Part shown: positions 14,240-22,943 of the stretch, in pieces
Layout of the letters: each line of letters opens with the position of its first letter
How positions within the stretch are numbered: the first letter of the stretch is position 1
From: CAZDYP01 sp964509505
GTDB taxonomy: Bacteria > Chloroflexota > Anaerolineae > JACRMK01
Direction of reading: 5' to 3'
Assembly: GCA_964509505.1 (NCBI GenBank)
Contig: CAZDYP010000044.1
Span: 1 to 31,216 of the forward strand
DNA length: 31,216 bases
Notes under the pieces: generated by a model
Databases searched by the model: none
What the model was told of the DNA's origin: nothing
What the model saw: the letters and a program-made list of their open reading frames with translations, nothing else
Position numbers and translations under genes: made by a program

Positions 14240-15430
14240 ATGAAACAATTCAAAGAACGATTCAAACAAAATACGCCGTCTCCAATGCTTGTGGATTTAT
14301 TCTGCGGTTGTGGTGGCATGTCCTGGGGATTAGCCCAAGCGGGCTTTCATGTACTGGCTGGCGCAGATATAGACATCCCTGCGATTGAAACCTATCGCCA
14401 TAACTTTGGCGCTGACGCAGGCTTGGCGGCTGATCTCTCCGTGTTGTCACCTAAAGATTTCGCTAGCTATTTCAAACTACAACCAGAGGAATTGGATTTG
14501 TTGGTAGGAGGCCCGCCTTGTCAAGGTTTCTCAAAAAATGTGCCGCGCAAACATCGTTACTTGGAGGACCCTAAGAACCTGCTGGTGCGGCACTTCCTTG
14601 AATACGCAGAATATCTACGCCCCAAAATCATCATTATGGAAAACGTCGCCGAGATGAAGAATGGATTTGACGGTTCTTATACTGAGGAGATTCGTGAGCG
14701 ACTGGAAGGCGCTGGTTATGCGGTCAGCGACAAGGTGCTTTATGCGCCTGATTTTGGCGTGCCACAACGCAGACGCCGCGCATTCTTTTTTGCTAATCGG
14801 TTGGGCTTTCCTGTTGAGTTTCCCGCACCGACATATTCGCCCCCTGCCGAGGTTCCGACGTTGTTTGCGCTCAATGAGTACGTGACGGTGCGCGAAGCTA
14901 TTGGCGACTTACCTTCTCTGGCGCATGGCGAAGGCACAAACCCAATGGATTATGACAAGTCACCGACGTTGCCTTATCAAACTTTGATGCGCGCTTATTC
15001 TGAAATGTTGTATGATCATGTAGCGCGCAAATTAGCAGATACCCAATATCGCCGTCTGGCTTCAATTGTCGCGGGGCAAGGCGCGCGTGATTTGCCCGCC
15101 GAACTCAAGCCAAAGTCGCATTATAGCGGGGCGTATGGGCGTTTGGAATGGAATGCAATAGCTCCAACTATCACGCGTTGGGTGTTTCATCCGGGGTCAG
15201 GGCGTTTTGGACACCCTGCGGATGTGCGCGTGATTACCATTCGCGAAGCAGCGCGCTTGCAATCATTCTCTGATGATTTTGTGTTTAAGGGGACTTACAT
15301 TCAGAAGAGTCATCAAGTTGGCAATGCGGTGCCACCCTTGATGATGAAAGCATTGGGAGAGCAAGCGCAAAAACTACTTGGCAACACGCACAAGCAAGTT
15401 CACAAACTCAACAGGGCTAAAGCGCGTTGA
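14240..15430 (+). CDS. DNA (cytosine-5) methyltransferase
   Basis: This 396-residue C5 methyltransferase has motif I DLFCGCGGMSWG (residues 19-30), motif IV GGPPCQGFS with catalytic Cys94, motif VI ENVAEM (134-139), motif VIII QRRRRAFFF (176-184) and motif X GNAVPP near residue 375. I chose the ATG at 14240; the frame stays open upstream to 14156, but those codons hold the promoter and operator. Target sequence is not readable, though the presence of vsr implies a T:G mismatch risk at its methylated site. The gene is more AT-rich than its neighbours, in keeping with transfer. It converges on and overlaps the endonuclease gene by 57 bases. Confidence 0.95.
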   Translation: MKQFKERFKQNTPSPMLVDLFCGCGGMSWGLAQAGFHVLAGADIDIPAIETYRHNFGADAGLAADLSVLSPKDFASYFKLQPEELDLLVGGPPCQGFSKNVPRKHRYLEDPKNLLVRHFLEYAEYLRPKIIIMENVAEMKNGFDGSYTEEIRERLEGAGYAVSDKVLYAPDFGVPQRRRRAFFFANRLGFPVEFPAPTYSPPAEVPTLFALNEYVTVREAIGDLPSLAHGEGTNPMDYDKSPTLPYQTLMRAYSEMLYDHVARKLADTQYRRLASIVAGQGARDLPAELKPKSHYSGAYGRLEWNAIAPTITRWVFHPGSGRFGHPADVRVITIREAARLQSFSDDFVFKGTYIQKSHQVGNAVPPLMMKALGEQAQKLLGNTHKQVHKLNRAKAR

Positions 15431-16081
15431 TTCAATGTCAAAACGGAAACAGTCTGTGGAGAGATTAAACACTTCAAAGAGTTGTTTCTGGTTGGGATAC
15501 CAACGGTAAACGATAGCGCCTGTGCTTTTATGTTTGGCTTGCAAGCCATGATGCGCTACATCTGTCCAAGACCAGATCAAGTCGTTGCGCTCGTGTAGCG
15601 TAATGTCTTGTTCGATGAACGCATAATGGCGATGATTGCGCGATTTAAGCAAAATAGACACACGCGGCTGCGATACATCTTGAGTTTGAAGGTCAGCCGT
15701 CATCTTGCGTTGCCAATGCGCCAACACTGCTGTGCCAAGCAGCTGCGCCTCTGACTTGAGCGTGAGCTTAGGGAAGCCCAATTCTTCGCGTTTTTTGAGC
15801 ACGTCTGCGCGCTGAATGACCACTTCAAAATTTGAGCCAATGGTGAGAGGTTTCTGCACGGCTTTGAGCGACCAACCAATGCCTGTTGCGTCATCTACTG
15901 CGTCAAACAACAGTTTCTTGCGGATGTTGGAATGCGGATCGGTCAGGGGCAAACCCTTGACGTAGTGAAAGATCGCTTCCCAAACGTAGCCTTCAACACC
16001 TGCGATGAATGGCACGGACAATGCGGCTCGAATGGCTTGCAGGAGACGAGTGCGTTCTGTGGCGGACAACGAGTAAATCAT
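15374..16081 (-). CDS. Putative type II restriction endonuclease
   Basis: This 235-residue protein has no family I recognise with certainty. Context (C5 methyltransferase, controller, vsr) makes it the cognate endonuclease. A possible PD-(D/E)XK core lies at residues 55-76: Asp60 in KKLLFDAVDD, then GIGWSLKAVQ, with Ser-Leu-Lys73 in place of the usual E-x-K; Gln76 or nearby acids may substitute. No transmembrane or signal sequence is present. Its ATG overlaps the TGA of the XRE gene (ATGA), giving translational coupling, so the controller is made first. A role as an unrelated RM accessory protein cannot be excluded. Confidence 0.65.
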   Translation of the reverse strand: MIYSLSATERTRLLQAIRAALSVPFIAGVEGYVWEAIFHYVKGLPLTDPHSNIRKKLLFDAVDDATGIGWSLKAVQKPLTIGSNFEVVIQRADVLKKREELGFPKLTLKSEAQLLGTAVLAHWQRKMTADLQTQDVSQPRVSILLKSRNHRHYAFIEQDITLHERNDLIWSWTDVAHHGLQAKHKSTGAIVYRWYPNQKQLFEVFNLSTDCFRFDIESTRFSPVEFVNLLVRVAK

Positions 16082-16317
16082 TTGTCCCCTTCACGAGCCA
16101 TGCGTAGTAGTTCATCAGAAGTAATCTTTAATGCTTCAGCGATGAGAGATAGCGTGCGTACGGTTGGTGATTTCAAGCCGCGTTCCAACTGGCTGATGTA
16201 GGTGCGATGTAGATCACACTCAAAGGCCAGTTTCTCTTGTGAGAGCTTGAGTTCCTCACGGCGGATGCGAATCGCGTCGCCTAATCGCTCTTCAATTGTG
16301 GGCTGCTTGACTGCCAT
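16078..16317 (-). CDS. XRE-family regulator (C-protein-like controller)
   Basis: This 79-residue protein is essentially a single lambda-repressor-type helix-turn-helix: RIRREELKLSQEKLAFECDLHRTYISQLERGLKSPTVRTL in sections, with the recognition helix around HRTYISQLERG. Size, gene position and coupling to the endonuclease match controller (C) proteins of type II systems. I chose the ATG at 16317 over one at 16353: the predicted -10 and start site lie between them, and homologues begin close to the helix-turn-helix. It probably binds the GAATACTATGGT boxes at both promoters. Confidence 0.88.
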   Translation of the reverse strand: MAVKQPTIEERLGDAIRIRREELKLSQEKLAFECDLHRTYISQLERGLKSPTVRTLSLIAEALKITSDELLRMAREGDK

Positions 16318-16321
16318 GTAG

Positions 16322-16368
16322 ACTATAATCTGCGGTATCACTTTCAGCGTCAATAGACCATAGTATTC
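16322..16368 (-). promoter_or_regulatory. Controller/endonuclease promoter and operator half
   Basis: On minus: GAATACTATGGTC (16368-16356) sits directly upstream of TTGACG (16353-16348); 17 bases later comes GATTAT (16330-16325). The start would fall about 16318, at the ATG 16317 (leaderless, common for C-protein genes). The box upstream of -35 fits activation. On plus, TAGTAT (16361-16366) inside the same box could be the vsr -10. Confidence 0.6.
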
Positions 16369-16374
16369 AATTGC

Positions 16375-16791
16375 ATGGACAGAGTTTATCCAGCTACCCG
16401 CTCAAAAGTCATGGCTTCAGTGCGTAGTTCAGGCACTCGTTTAGAAGCACAATTGGCGGAAATGCTCAAGCATCAAAGTCGCATTCGGTTCGAGCGCAAT
16501 CCCACCGATATAGCAGGACGCCCCGACTTTGTAGCGCGCAGACACAAGCTCGCCATCTTCGTGGATAGCTGCTTTTGGCACGGCTGCCGTTGGCATTGCC
16601 GCATGCCCGCCTCTCATCGTTCTTATTGGACGAAAAAAATTGCGCGCAATCGCGCGCGCGACAAAATAGTGACCATGCGCTTGCGGCGGGCTGGATGGAC
16701 CGTGGTGCGCGTGTGGGAACATTCGCTGAAAGACGAAAAGCGTCTGGTAAAAACATTAGGCAAAATCAAAACAGCATTACAAGCTAAATGA
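16375..16791 (+). CDS. vsr: Very short patch repair endonuclease
   Basis: This 138-residue Vsr endonuclease nicks next to T:G mismatches left when a 5-methylcytosine deaminates, protecting the methyltransferase's target sites. Visible are IAGRPDFVARRHKLAIFVDSC in sections, with catalytic Asp51, zinc-site Cys66, His69, Cys71 and Cys75 (CFWHGCRWHC), and YWTKKIARNRARD. Length is typical. The ATG has no Shine-Dalgarno, and a -10-like TAGTAT stands eight bases upstream, so it may be leaderless. Its TGA overlaps the ATG of the next gene (ATGA at 16788). Confidence 0.94.
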   Translation: MDRVYPATRSKVMASVRSSGTRLEAQLAEMLKHQSRIRFERNPTDIAGRPDFVARRHKLAIFVDSCFWHGCRWHCRMPASHRSYWTKKIARNRARDKIVTMRLRRAGWTVVRVWEHSLKDEKRLVKTLGKIKTALQAK

Positions 16792-18089
16792 AGCTATCTG
16801 ACTCCCTCCTTTCCCTCATCGAAGCCGAGCGTTTGTCGCGTTTCGCCTCGCTCAACCTGCCCGACGATTGGCTTACGCCCAACTACGACGGACGCTGCAT
16901 TGTCAATGTGCCGTCGTCTATCGTGAGCATCTTCGGCGGACAAATGCGCACCGCGCCGCTCGACGCCGCGATTCTCGATGGCTTCACCGCTGGCGTAAAG
17001 CGCATCGTGCTGGTTGTGATTGACGCATTGGGTTACTACTTGTTGCTCAATGCGCTCAAAACCAATCCACACAATGGGTTTCACGCATTGTTGCGGAACG
17101 GCGCGCGGTTGGTGCCGCTCACCTCGGTCTTCCCATCCACGACGACGGCGGCGCTCACATCACTTTGGACGGGCTACACGCCCGCCGAGCATGGCAGTCT
17201 CGGCTACACTCTGTTCTTGCGCCAACAAAGCGTGCGCGCCGACGTGATTTCGTTCAGCCCGTATGCCACTGCGAAACTCGGCAAAGAACAGCTCGTCGCC
17301 GCAGGCTTCGAGCCAGAGACCTTTTTGCCTGTGCCATCGTTACCGCAAACTTTGGAAAAAATCGGCGTATCGGTTTACAATCTGATTGAACAACCCTACG
17401 TCAAAAGCGCGTTATCACGCGCGCAAATCCGCGCGCAACGCGAGACCCGCGGCGTCATCGCCATCTCCGATCTGTGGGTGAACTTGCGCGAATGGCTGCA
17501 GGAACGACAGCATGAGCGCGCCCTGTTCGTCGCGTACTGGAGCGCGGTTGACACCCTCGCGCACAAATACGGGCCCTCCTCACCCACCATCAACGCCGAA
17601 ATTCAAAGCATCGCCTATTCCTTCGAGCGCGAATTTTTGCAGCCCCTCTCGGCGCAGGCGCGTGATGGCACGCTCTGGTTGTTGACCGCCGATCATGGTC
17701 AACTCGATACGCCGCCTGCGCGCGCTGTCTCTCTGCGCGCTCATCCCGAACTGACCGAACGCCTGTTGTTCATGCCGACAGGCGAAGCGCGCGCAGCGTA
17801 TCTGCATTGTGTGACGGGCGAAGTGGCGGCGACGCGTGATTACCTGCAAGCGCGTTTAGGCGCTCAGTTCGTCGTCGTAGATTCACGCGCGGCTTTAGAA
17901 GCGGGTTTGTTTGGACGCGGCAGCCATGCGCCTGAAACGCGCCACCGCCTCGGCGACTTACTGGTATTGTCGCGTCACGATCATATTTTGTGGGACGGCA
18001 CCGAGCCGCCGCAGCTGTTGGGACGACATGGCGGCTTGACCGTCGCAGAGATGCTCGTGCCATTGCTCGTGGCACGTTTAGATGCCTAA
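16788..18089 (+). CDS. Alkaline phosphatase superfamily phosphodiesterase/pyrophosphatase
   Basis: This 433-residue protein of the nucleotide pyrophosphatase/phosphodiesterase type would hydrolyse phosphodiester or pyrophosphate bonds with two metal ions. Ligands in order: Asp near residue 78 (VVIDALGYY), nucleophile Thr near 117 (VFPSTTTAALTSLWTG), Asp and His near 250 (YWSAVDTLAHKYG), Asp-His near 302 (LTADHGQLD) and His near 413 (GRHGGLT). No signal peptide is evident, so it is perhaps cytoplasmic. It overlaps vsr by four bases, but its GC-rich codon use matches the flanking chromosome, so the island seems to have landed immediately before it. Confidence 0.88.
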   Translation: MKLSDSLLSLIEAERLSRFASLNLPDDWLTPNYDGRCIVNVPSSIVSIFGGQMRTAPLDAAILDGFTAGVKRIVLVVIDALGYYLLLNALKTNPHNGFHALLRNGARLVPLTSVFPSTTTAALTSLWTGYTPAEHGSLGYTLFLRQQSVRADVISFSPYATAKLGKEQLVAAGFEPETFLPVPSLPQTLEKIGVSVYNLIEQPYVKSALSRAQIRAQRETRGVIAISDLWVNLREWLQERQHERALFVAYWSAVDTLAHKYGPSSPTINAEIQSIAYSFEREFLQPLSAQARDGTLWLLTADHGQLDTPPARAVSLRAHPELTERLLFMPTGEARAAYLHCVTGEVAATRDYLQARLGAQFVVVDSRAALEAGLFGRGSHAPETRHRLGDLLVLSRHDHILWDGTEPPQLLGRHGGLTVAEMLVPLLVARLDA

Positions 18090-18167
18090 CTGTTGGAACG
18101 CGCCTGAACGGGGGTGACATGCGCGTGGAGTCAGTGGTAGTTCTGTTCTGAACAACGGAGTTCTCAG

Positions 18168-19292
18168 ATGCAATCATTTACCCAGGGACCAATTGAAGGG
18201 CGCATCGAGATGCTGCGCCGCTCGTCATTGCTCGCTGCGGCGCCCGATGAGATGCTGCGACAAATGTCGGCGCACGCCATCGAAAAACATTATCGCTACG
18301 GCGAATACATCTTCTGGGATGGCGAACCAAGCGATTGCCTTTACGTCGTCGTGCGCGGTCAGGTGGATGTGATCAAAGCCAGCGAAAGCGGTGAAGTACC
18401 GTTAGCGCATTTGACCACCGGACAACCGCTGGGCGAAATGGGCTTGCTCGAAGAACAGCCTCGTTCCGCCAGCGCGCGCGCCGCTCACGACGACACGGTG
18501 CTATTGGAGCTCGAGAAAGAACACGTCATCGAATCCTTGCAGAGCCGCCCCCAAGTTTTGCGCGAAGCCGTCAAATTGTATGGTGAACGCTTACGCACCA
18601 GTAATGCAGAATTGCAGCGCAAATACGTGCAGCTCGCCGAAGCCAATCGCCGTTTGCAGGAAAGCTATAATGACACCTTGCTCGCGCTCTCGCACGCGCT
18701 CGACTTGCGCGACCAAGCCACCGAAGGGCACTCACAACGCGTCACGGCGTATTCGTTGCTCATGGGGCAGGCGATGGGGTTGGATAATGACACCCTCGAA
18801 TCGTTGCGGCTTGGCGCATTGTTGCATGACATCGGCAAGATTGGCGTCTCCGATACGATTCTGCACAAGAAGGGGCGCTTGACCGACGAAGAGTGGGAGA
18901 AGATGCGCTCGCATCCCACATGGGGCAAAGGCATTATCGCGGACATCGAGTTTCTAGCGCGTGCGGTGGATGTGGTGTATGGCCATCACGAAAAATGGAA
19001 CGGCAGCGGTTATCCACAAGGTTTGGCAGGCGAAGCGATTCCGCTCGGCGCGCGCATCTTTGCCATCGCCGATGTTTTCGATGCGTTGACCATGGAACGC
19101 TCGTACAAAACGCCCTGGCCCCCCGAAACGGCGCGCGATGAAATCGTCAAGGGCGCAGGCAGCCATTTTGATCTGCAGGTCGTGGAGATTTTCCAACGCG
19201 TCTTTCCGCAAATGCTCGAAGTGATTCAGTATTCAAAAGACGGTCAACTCGCGGCATATTTGGAAAAACTTGCGCCGCCAGTAAAACACTAA
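18168..19292 (+). CDS. Cyclic-nucleotide-binding domain / HD-GYP phosphodiesterase
   Basis: This 374-residue signalling enzyme has an N-terminal cNMP-binding domain (about 20-130) whose phosphate-binding cassette GEMGLLEEQPRSASARA (89-105) has the Glu and Arg expected for cyclic nucleotide. A coiled coil follows (135-165), then an HD-GYP domain with HDIGK (220-224) and HHEKWNGSGYP (273-283). Complete HD-GYP domains break c-di-GMP to pGpG or GMP. It implies control of c-di-GMP hydrolysis by cAMP or cGMP. GGAG precedes the ATG. The next gene, 10 bases on, encodes a nucleotide cyclase. Confidence 0.94.
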   Translation: MQSFTQGPIEGRIEMLRRSSLLAAAPDEMLRQMSAHAIEKHYRYGEYIFWDGEPSDCLYVVVRGQVDVIKASESGEVPLAHLTTGQPLGEMGLLEEQPRSASARAAHDDTVLLELEKEHVIESLQSRPQVLREAVKLYGERLRTSNAELQRKYVQLAEANRRLQESYNDTLLALSHALDLRDQATEGHSQRVTAYSLLMGQAMGLDNDTLESLRLGALLHDIGKIGVSDTILHKKGRLTDEEWEKMRSHPTWGKGIIADIEFLARAVDVVYGHHEKWNGSGYPQGLAGEAIPLGARIFAIADVFDALTMERSYKTPWPPETARDEIVKGAGSHFDLQVVEIFQRVFPQMLEVIQYSKDGQLAAYLEKLAPPVKH

Positions 19293-19302
19293 ATGACTGA
19301 CT

Positions 19303-22300
19303 ATGATATGTTCCAACTGCCAGACCGAAAATCCAGTCCAAGCGCGGTTTTGCTTGTCGTGTGGCGCACCCCTCGCCGCAACGCCGTCGCGCGGCGCTAG
19401 GTTGCTCACTGCCTCCGCGCCCACAGAAGGCGAACGCAAGTTGATTACTGCCATGTTCGCCGATATCGTGGACTCGACACGCCTTGCCTCCACGCTTGAC
19501 CTGGAAGATTGGGTGGACATCGTCAACGAAGCCTTCGCATTGATGATCAAAGCCATCCAACGGTACGACGGCATCGTTCTGCGTTTATTAGGCGATGCCG
19601 TCGTGGCTTTTTGGGGCGCGCCGCTCACGCGCGAGGACGACGCCGAGCGTGCGGTGCGCGCCGCGCTGGACATGCAGGGCGAGGTGGCTGTGTTGCATAG
19701 TCGGTTGCAAGACGCTTATGGCATTGATTTCAAAGTGCGGGTCGCCATTCATAGCGGCGACGCCATTGTGTCGCGCGCGGTTAACAAAGCCGAGAACGTC
19801 ACCGACCCACTGAACGATTACATTGCCAGCGGTGATACGGTGAACCTCGTCTCACGCCTGCAGCGCGCAGCCAAACCGGGGGGCATCATCATGACGCGCC
19901 CCGCGTACCAATTAGCGCGGCGCGTCATCGAAGTGCGCGGACCAACCGACATTACTTTGCCCGAACAAGAAACTACCCTCAGCACGTACGAGTTAGTGGG
20001 TTTGCTGACACAACCGCGCGTCATTCATGGCACGGTCACGCTCGCCGCGCCGCTCGTCGGGCGCAAGCGCGAATGGGCGCAGCTCCAAGAAGCGTTTGCG
20101 GTGATGCGGCACGGCGTCGGCGGCGTTGTGTGCGTGATCGGCGATGCGGGGCTAGGCAAATCGCGTCTCATCGCAGAATGGCGCAGGACGAATGAGCAAC
20201 GCCGCACGACGGCAGCGTTAGGCAATTTGTCTCCTCGCCAACCTCAGCCCGAAAGTCGCTCCCTGTGGCTGGATGGACGTTGCGCCGCCGATCTAACCAC
20301 GGTCAGCTATGCGCCTTGGCGCGACCTATTGCGGCGCGCCATTCAACTCTTGCCACAAGCCACCCCCACGCAAACATGGGACTTGTTGAGCGCGCGTTTG
20401 CAAACGTGGCTACCACAACGTCACGAACAAGTGTTACCGCATCTGGCGCAGTTGTTAGGCGCGCAAGCGCCTGAGCGCGTGACGCCGCTGGCTTATCTCG
20501 ATGCGGAATCGGTGCAGCAACAAATGTTTGCGGCGATGCGCGATTGGGCAACCGCGCTCGCACAAACGCATCCCGTCGTATGCTACTTCCACGATTTGCA
20601 TTGGGCTGATGAGCCATCGTTGTCGTTGCTGGAAGCCATATTACCTGTGACGTTACAAGTTCCCTTGATGGTGCTTTGCGCGTTGCGCCCAGACCGCGCG
20701 CATGGTTCGTGGCGTTTTAAGGAAGCGGCAACGCGCCGTTTGGCGTTGCCCCAAACGCAGCGCCTGCCTATGCCCAGCCCTGACGACAAAGCGCGAGCGC
20801 GTTACACAGAAATCGTCTTGTCGCCGCTCACCGCCGAGGCGACTGCGCAGCTGTTGGATTATTTCGCAGCAGCGCACGAGCTATCGGCGCAAACACGCGC
20901 GCACATCACCGCGCGCGCCGAAGGCAATCCGCTTTATATCGAAGAAGTGGTGCGCTCGTTGAGCGAGAGCCCACCGTCCGGTACGCCGTCGCGCGTCAAT
21001 TTGCCTAGCACTGTGCATGGCGTGTTGGCGGCGCGCCTTGACCGGTTGCCCATCGGCTCGAAAAATTTATTGCAAGTTGCGTCTGTCATTGGCCGCACGG
21101 TGGACTTAACCGTGTTGGCGGCGGTGTTATCTGAAACCACAGAGGTCGAGCCAAGCCACATAGATACCACGTGGTTGCAACCTTATCTTGCGCCATTGCA
21201 GGCCGCGGAGATGGTGCAATTGGATCTGCAGAGTCAACACCTAACATTCAAGCAGGCGTTGTTGCAAGAGGCGGCTTATCATTCGTTGTTGCAAACAACG
21301 CGCCGTCAACACCATCAGAAGGTCGCGCAGACGTTGGAGCGTCTGCGCGCGCAAGGGCAGCCCATTGCAGCTGGCGCGATAGGCGCGCATTATGCGGAGG
21401 CGCAACAGCCACACCAAGCGATTCCCTATTGGATGGAAGCAGGCGATGCGGCTGAACGCCGCTACGATAATCATGAAGCGGTGATGTATTACACCCGCGC
21501 GCTTGAATTGCTCGACGCGCCGGGGGGGATCAATCTCGCCCCGCTAAATGATCAACCGGCGCGGGATTGGATGATGAAGCAAAGCGCGCACGTCACGATC
21601 AAGCTCGGCAACATTCACGCGCGCCTGGGCGAGCTCAAAAAGGCGCAAGCCTATTACCAGCGCACCTTGACGCTCTGGGATCAACAGGGGCAACGCGCGC
21701 AATTGGCGCACATCTATTACGAGCTCGCTGATCTCACCCCGAGTCCCTCCGAGTCGATTAAGCTGCTGCGGCAAGGCATCGCCGCGATTATGCCCAACGA
21801 AAATGCGCCGCCCACTACGCAAGCAGAGAACGAATCGCTGGCGTGGGGCTATCGCCTGTTAGGCGAGAAGTTGTACAATCACTATGGAGCGATTAAAGCC
21901 GCACTGGAGTTATGGGACAAAGCGATTGCCTTGTGCGAGCGGATTGGCTATTTAGAGGAATGGGGCGCGTGTTATCATCAGCTCGCGCTCCTGCATTCGC
22001 ATCAAGGCAATTATGCCGAGGCGATTCACTGTGGGCAACGCGCCATTGACAAATTTGTGGAGGCGCAAAAGCCAGCACGAGCCGCGCAATCGTACAACAA
22101 CCAAGCGATGCTGCACATGCTCAACGGCGATTGGGACAAAGCGCGCGCGTATGCCTCACAGGGGTTAGTGTTGGCGGAACAGACGGGCGCGGCTATGCCG
22201 CAGGGGTATTTACTGACGACGTTAGGCGAGCTGCACATCCACAGGGGGGAGTGGGACGCGGCTGAACAAATTTTACGCAAGGGCTTGGAGTTGGCGCGGC

Positions 22301-22845
22301 GTGTGGACGAGCCGTGGCTGAATGCGGAGTGTTTGCGCGATTTGGGGTTGATTGCGCTTGGACGTTCTCGCTATGCGGAGGCGACAGATTTTTTCATGCA
22401 AGCGTTGGCAATTGGCGAGCAGACGCGCACGAGCCGCGTGCCGCAGTTTTTGTTGGATTTGGCGGAGGCGCAAATCGCGCTGAAACATTGGACGGAAGCG
22501 CATCAGTTGATCGAGCAGGTCATCACTAGCGCGCAACCACTCAAGCAGCAAGTCATCATCGCCGCCGCGCAGCGTTTGCGGGCGCAGCTGCGCGCGGCAC
22601 AAGCCAACTACGAGCAAGCCATCAGCGACCTGGAAAGCAGCCTCGTCACGTTGCGGCAATTGCGTAACGAGCTGGAAGTGGCGCACACGCTTTATGCGTA
22701 TGGCCAGTTGCTGTTGCAGCGCGGCGAGTTGGGCGATCACGAAAAAGCGTATCAGCGGCTGACCGCTGCGCTTGCCATCTATCAACGCTTGAAGGCAATG
22801 GTTGGCGTTGAGAAAACACAGCGCGCGTTGGGTATTGCCCAGTAG
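19303..22845 (+). CDS. Zinc-ribbon / class III cyclase / AAA ATPase / TPR protein
   Basis: This is a 1180-residue protein. Residues 3-21 form a zinc ribbon (CSNC...CLSC). A class III nucleotide cyclase domain follows (about 45-225), with metal Asp54 (FADIVDST) and Asp98 (GDAVVAFWG) and the N-x-x-x-R pair in DTVNLVSRLQ; the usual substrate Lys before GDA is Arg here. An AAA_16-type ATPase follows, with Walker A GDAGLGKSR (280-288) and Walker B YFHDLHWAD (427-435). The last 450 residues are TPR repeats. Such proteins are sensory cyclases of unknown input. It probably shares an operon with the HD-GYP gene 10 bases upstream. cAMP is the likelier product but is unproven. Confidence 0.93.
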   Translation: MICSNCQTENPVQARFCLSCGAPLAATPSRGARLLTASAPTEGERKLITAMFADIVDSTRLASTLDLEDWVDIVNEAFALMIKAIQRYDGIVLRLLGDAVVAFWGAPLTREDDAERAVRAALDMQGEVAVLHSRLQDAYGIDFKVRVAIHSGDAIVSRAVNKAENVTDPLNDYIASGDTVNLVSRLQRAAKPGGIIMTRPAYQLARRVIEVRGPTDITLPEQETTLSTYELVGLLTQPRVIHGTVTLAAPLVGRKREWAQLQEAFAVMRHGVGGVVCVIGDAGLGKSRLIAEWRRTNEQRRTTAALGNLSPRQPQPESRSLWLDGRCAADLTTVSYAPWRDLLRRAIQLLPQATPTQTWDLLSARLQTWLPQRHEQVLPHLAQLLGAQAPERVTPLAYLDAESVQQQMFAAMRDWATALAQTHPVVCYFHDLHWADEPSLSLLEAILPVTLQVPLMVLCALRPDRAHGSWRFKEAATRRLALPQTQRLPMPSPDDKARARYTEIVLSPLTAEATAQLLDYFAAAHELSAQTRAHITARAEGNPLYIEEVVRSLSESPPSGTPSRVNLPSTVHGVLAARLDRLPIGSKNLLQVASVIGRTVDLTVLAAVLSETTEVEPSHIDTTWLQPYLAPLQAAEMVQLDLQSQHLTFKQALLQEAAYHSLLQTTRRQHHQKVAQTLERLRAQGQPIAAGAIGAHYAEAQQPHQAIPYWMEAGDAAERRYDNHEAVMYYTRALELLDAPGGINLAPLNDQPARDWMMKQSAHVTIKLGNIHARLGELKKAQAYYQRTLTLWDQQGQRAQLAHIYYELADLTPSPSESIKLLRQGIAAIMPNENAPPTTQAENESLAWGYRLLGEKLYNHYGAIKAALELWDKAIALCERIGYLEEWGACYHQLALLHSHQGNYAEAIHCGQRAIDKFVEAQKPARAAQSYNNQAMLHMLNGDWDKARAYASQGLVLAEQTGAAMPQGYLLTTLGELHIHRGEWDAAEQILRKGLELARRVDEPWLNAECLRDLGLIALGRSRYAEATDFFMQALAIGEQTRTSRVPQFLLDLAEAQIALKHWTEAHQLIEQVITSAQPLKQQVIIAAAQRLRAQLRAAQANYEQAISDLESSLVTLRQLRNELEVAHTLYAYGQLLLQRGELGDHEKAYQRLTAALAIYQRLKAMVGVEKTQRALGIAQ

Positions 22846-22871
22846 CAACCCAGCTCGCTTGCGCAGCGTAT

Positions 22872-22910
22872 AAAAACGACAACGGCGACGCTTCAAGCGT
22901 CGCCGTTGTC
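22872..22910 (-). terminator. Rho-independent terminator of the secreted-protein gene
   Basis: A perfect 16-bp inverted repeat (22878-22893 and 22895-22910) is followed on the minus strand by GTTTTTATAC. It lies between two convergent genes. The T-run serves the minus gene at 22944; on plus it is a strong hairpin without T-run. Confidence 0.85.
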
Positions 22911-22943
22911 ATTGAATGCGAATTTATGTACGCGTGGTTTTGA

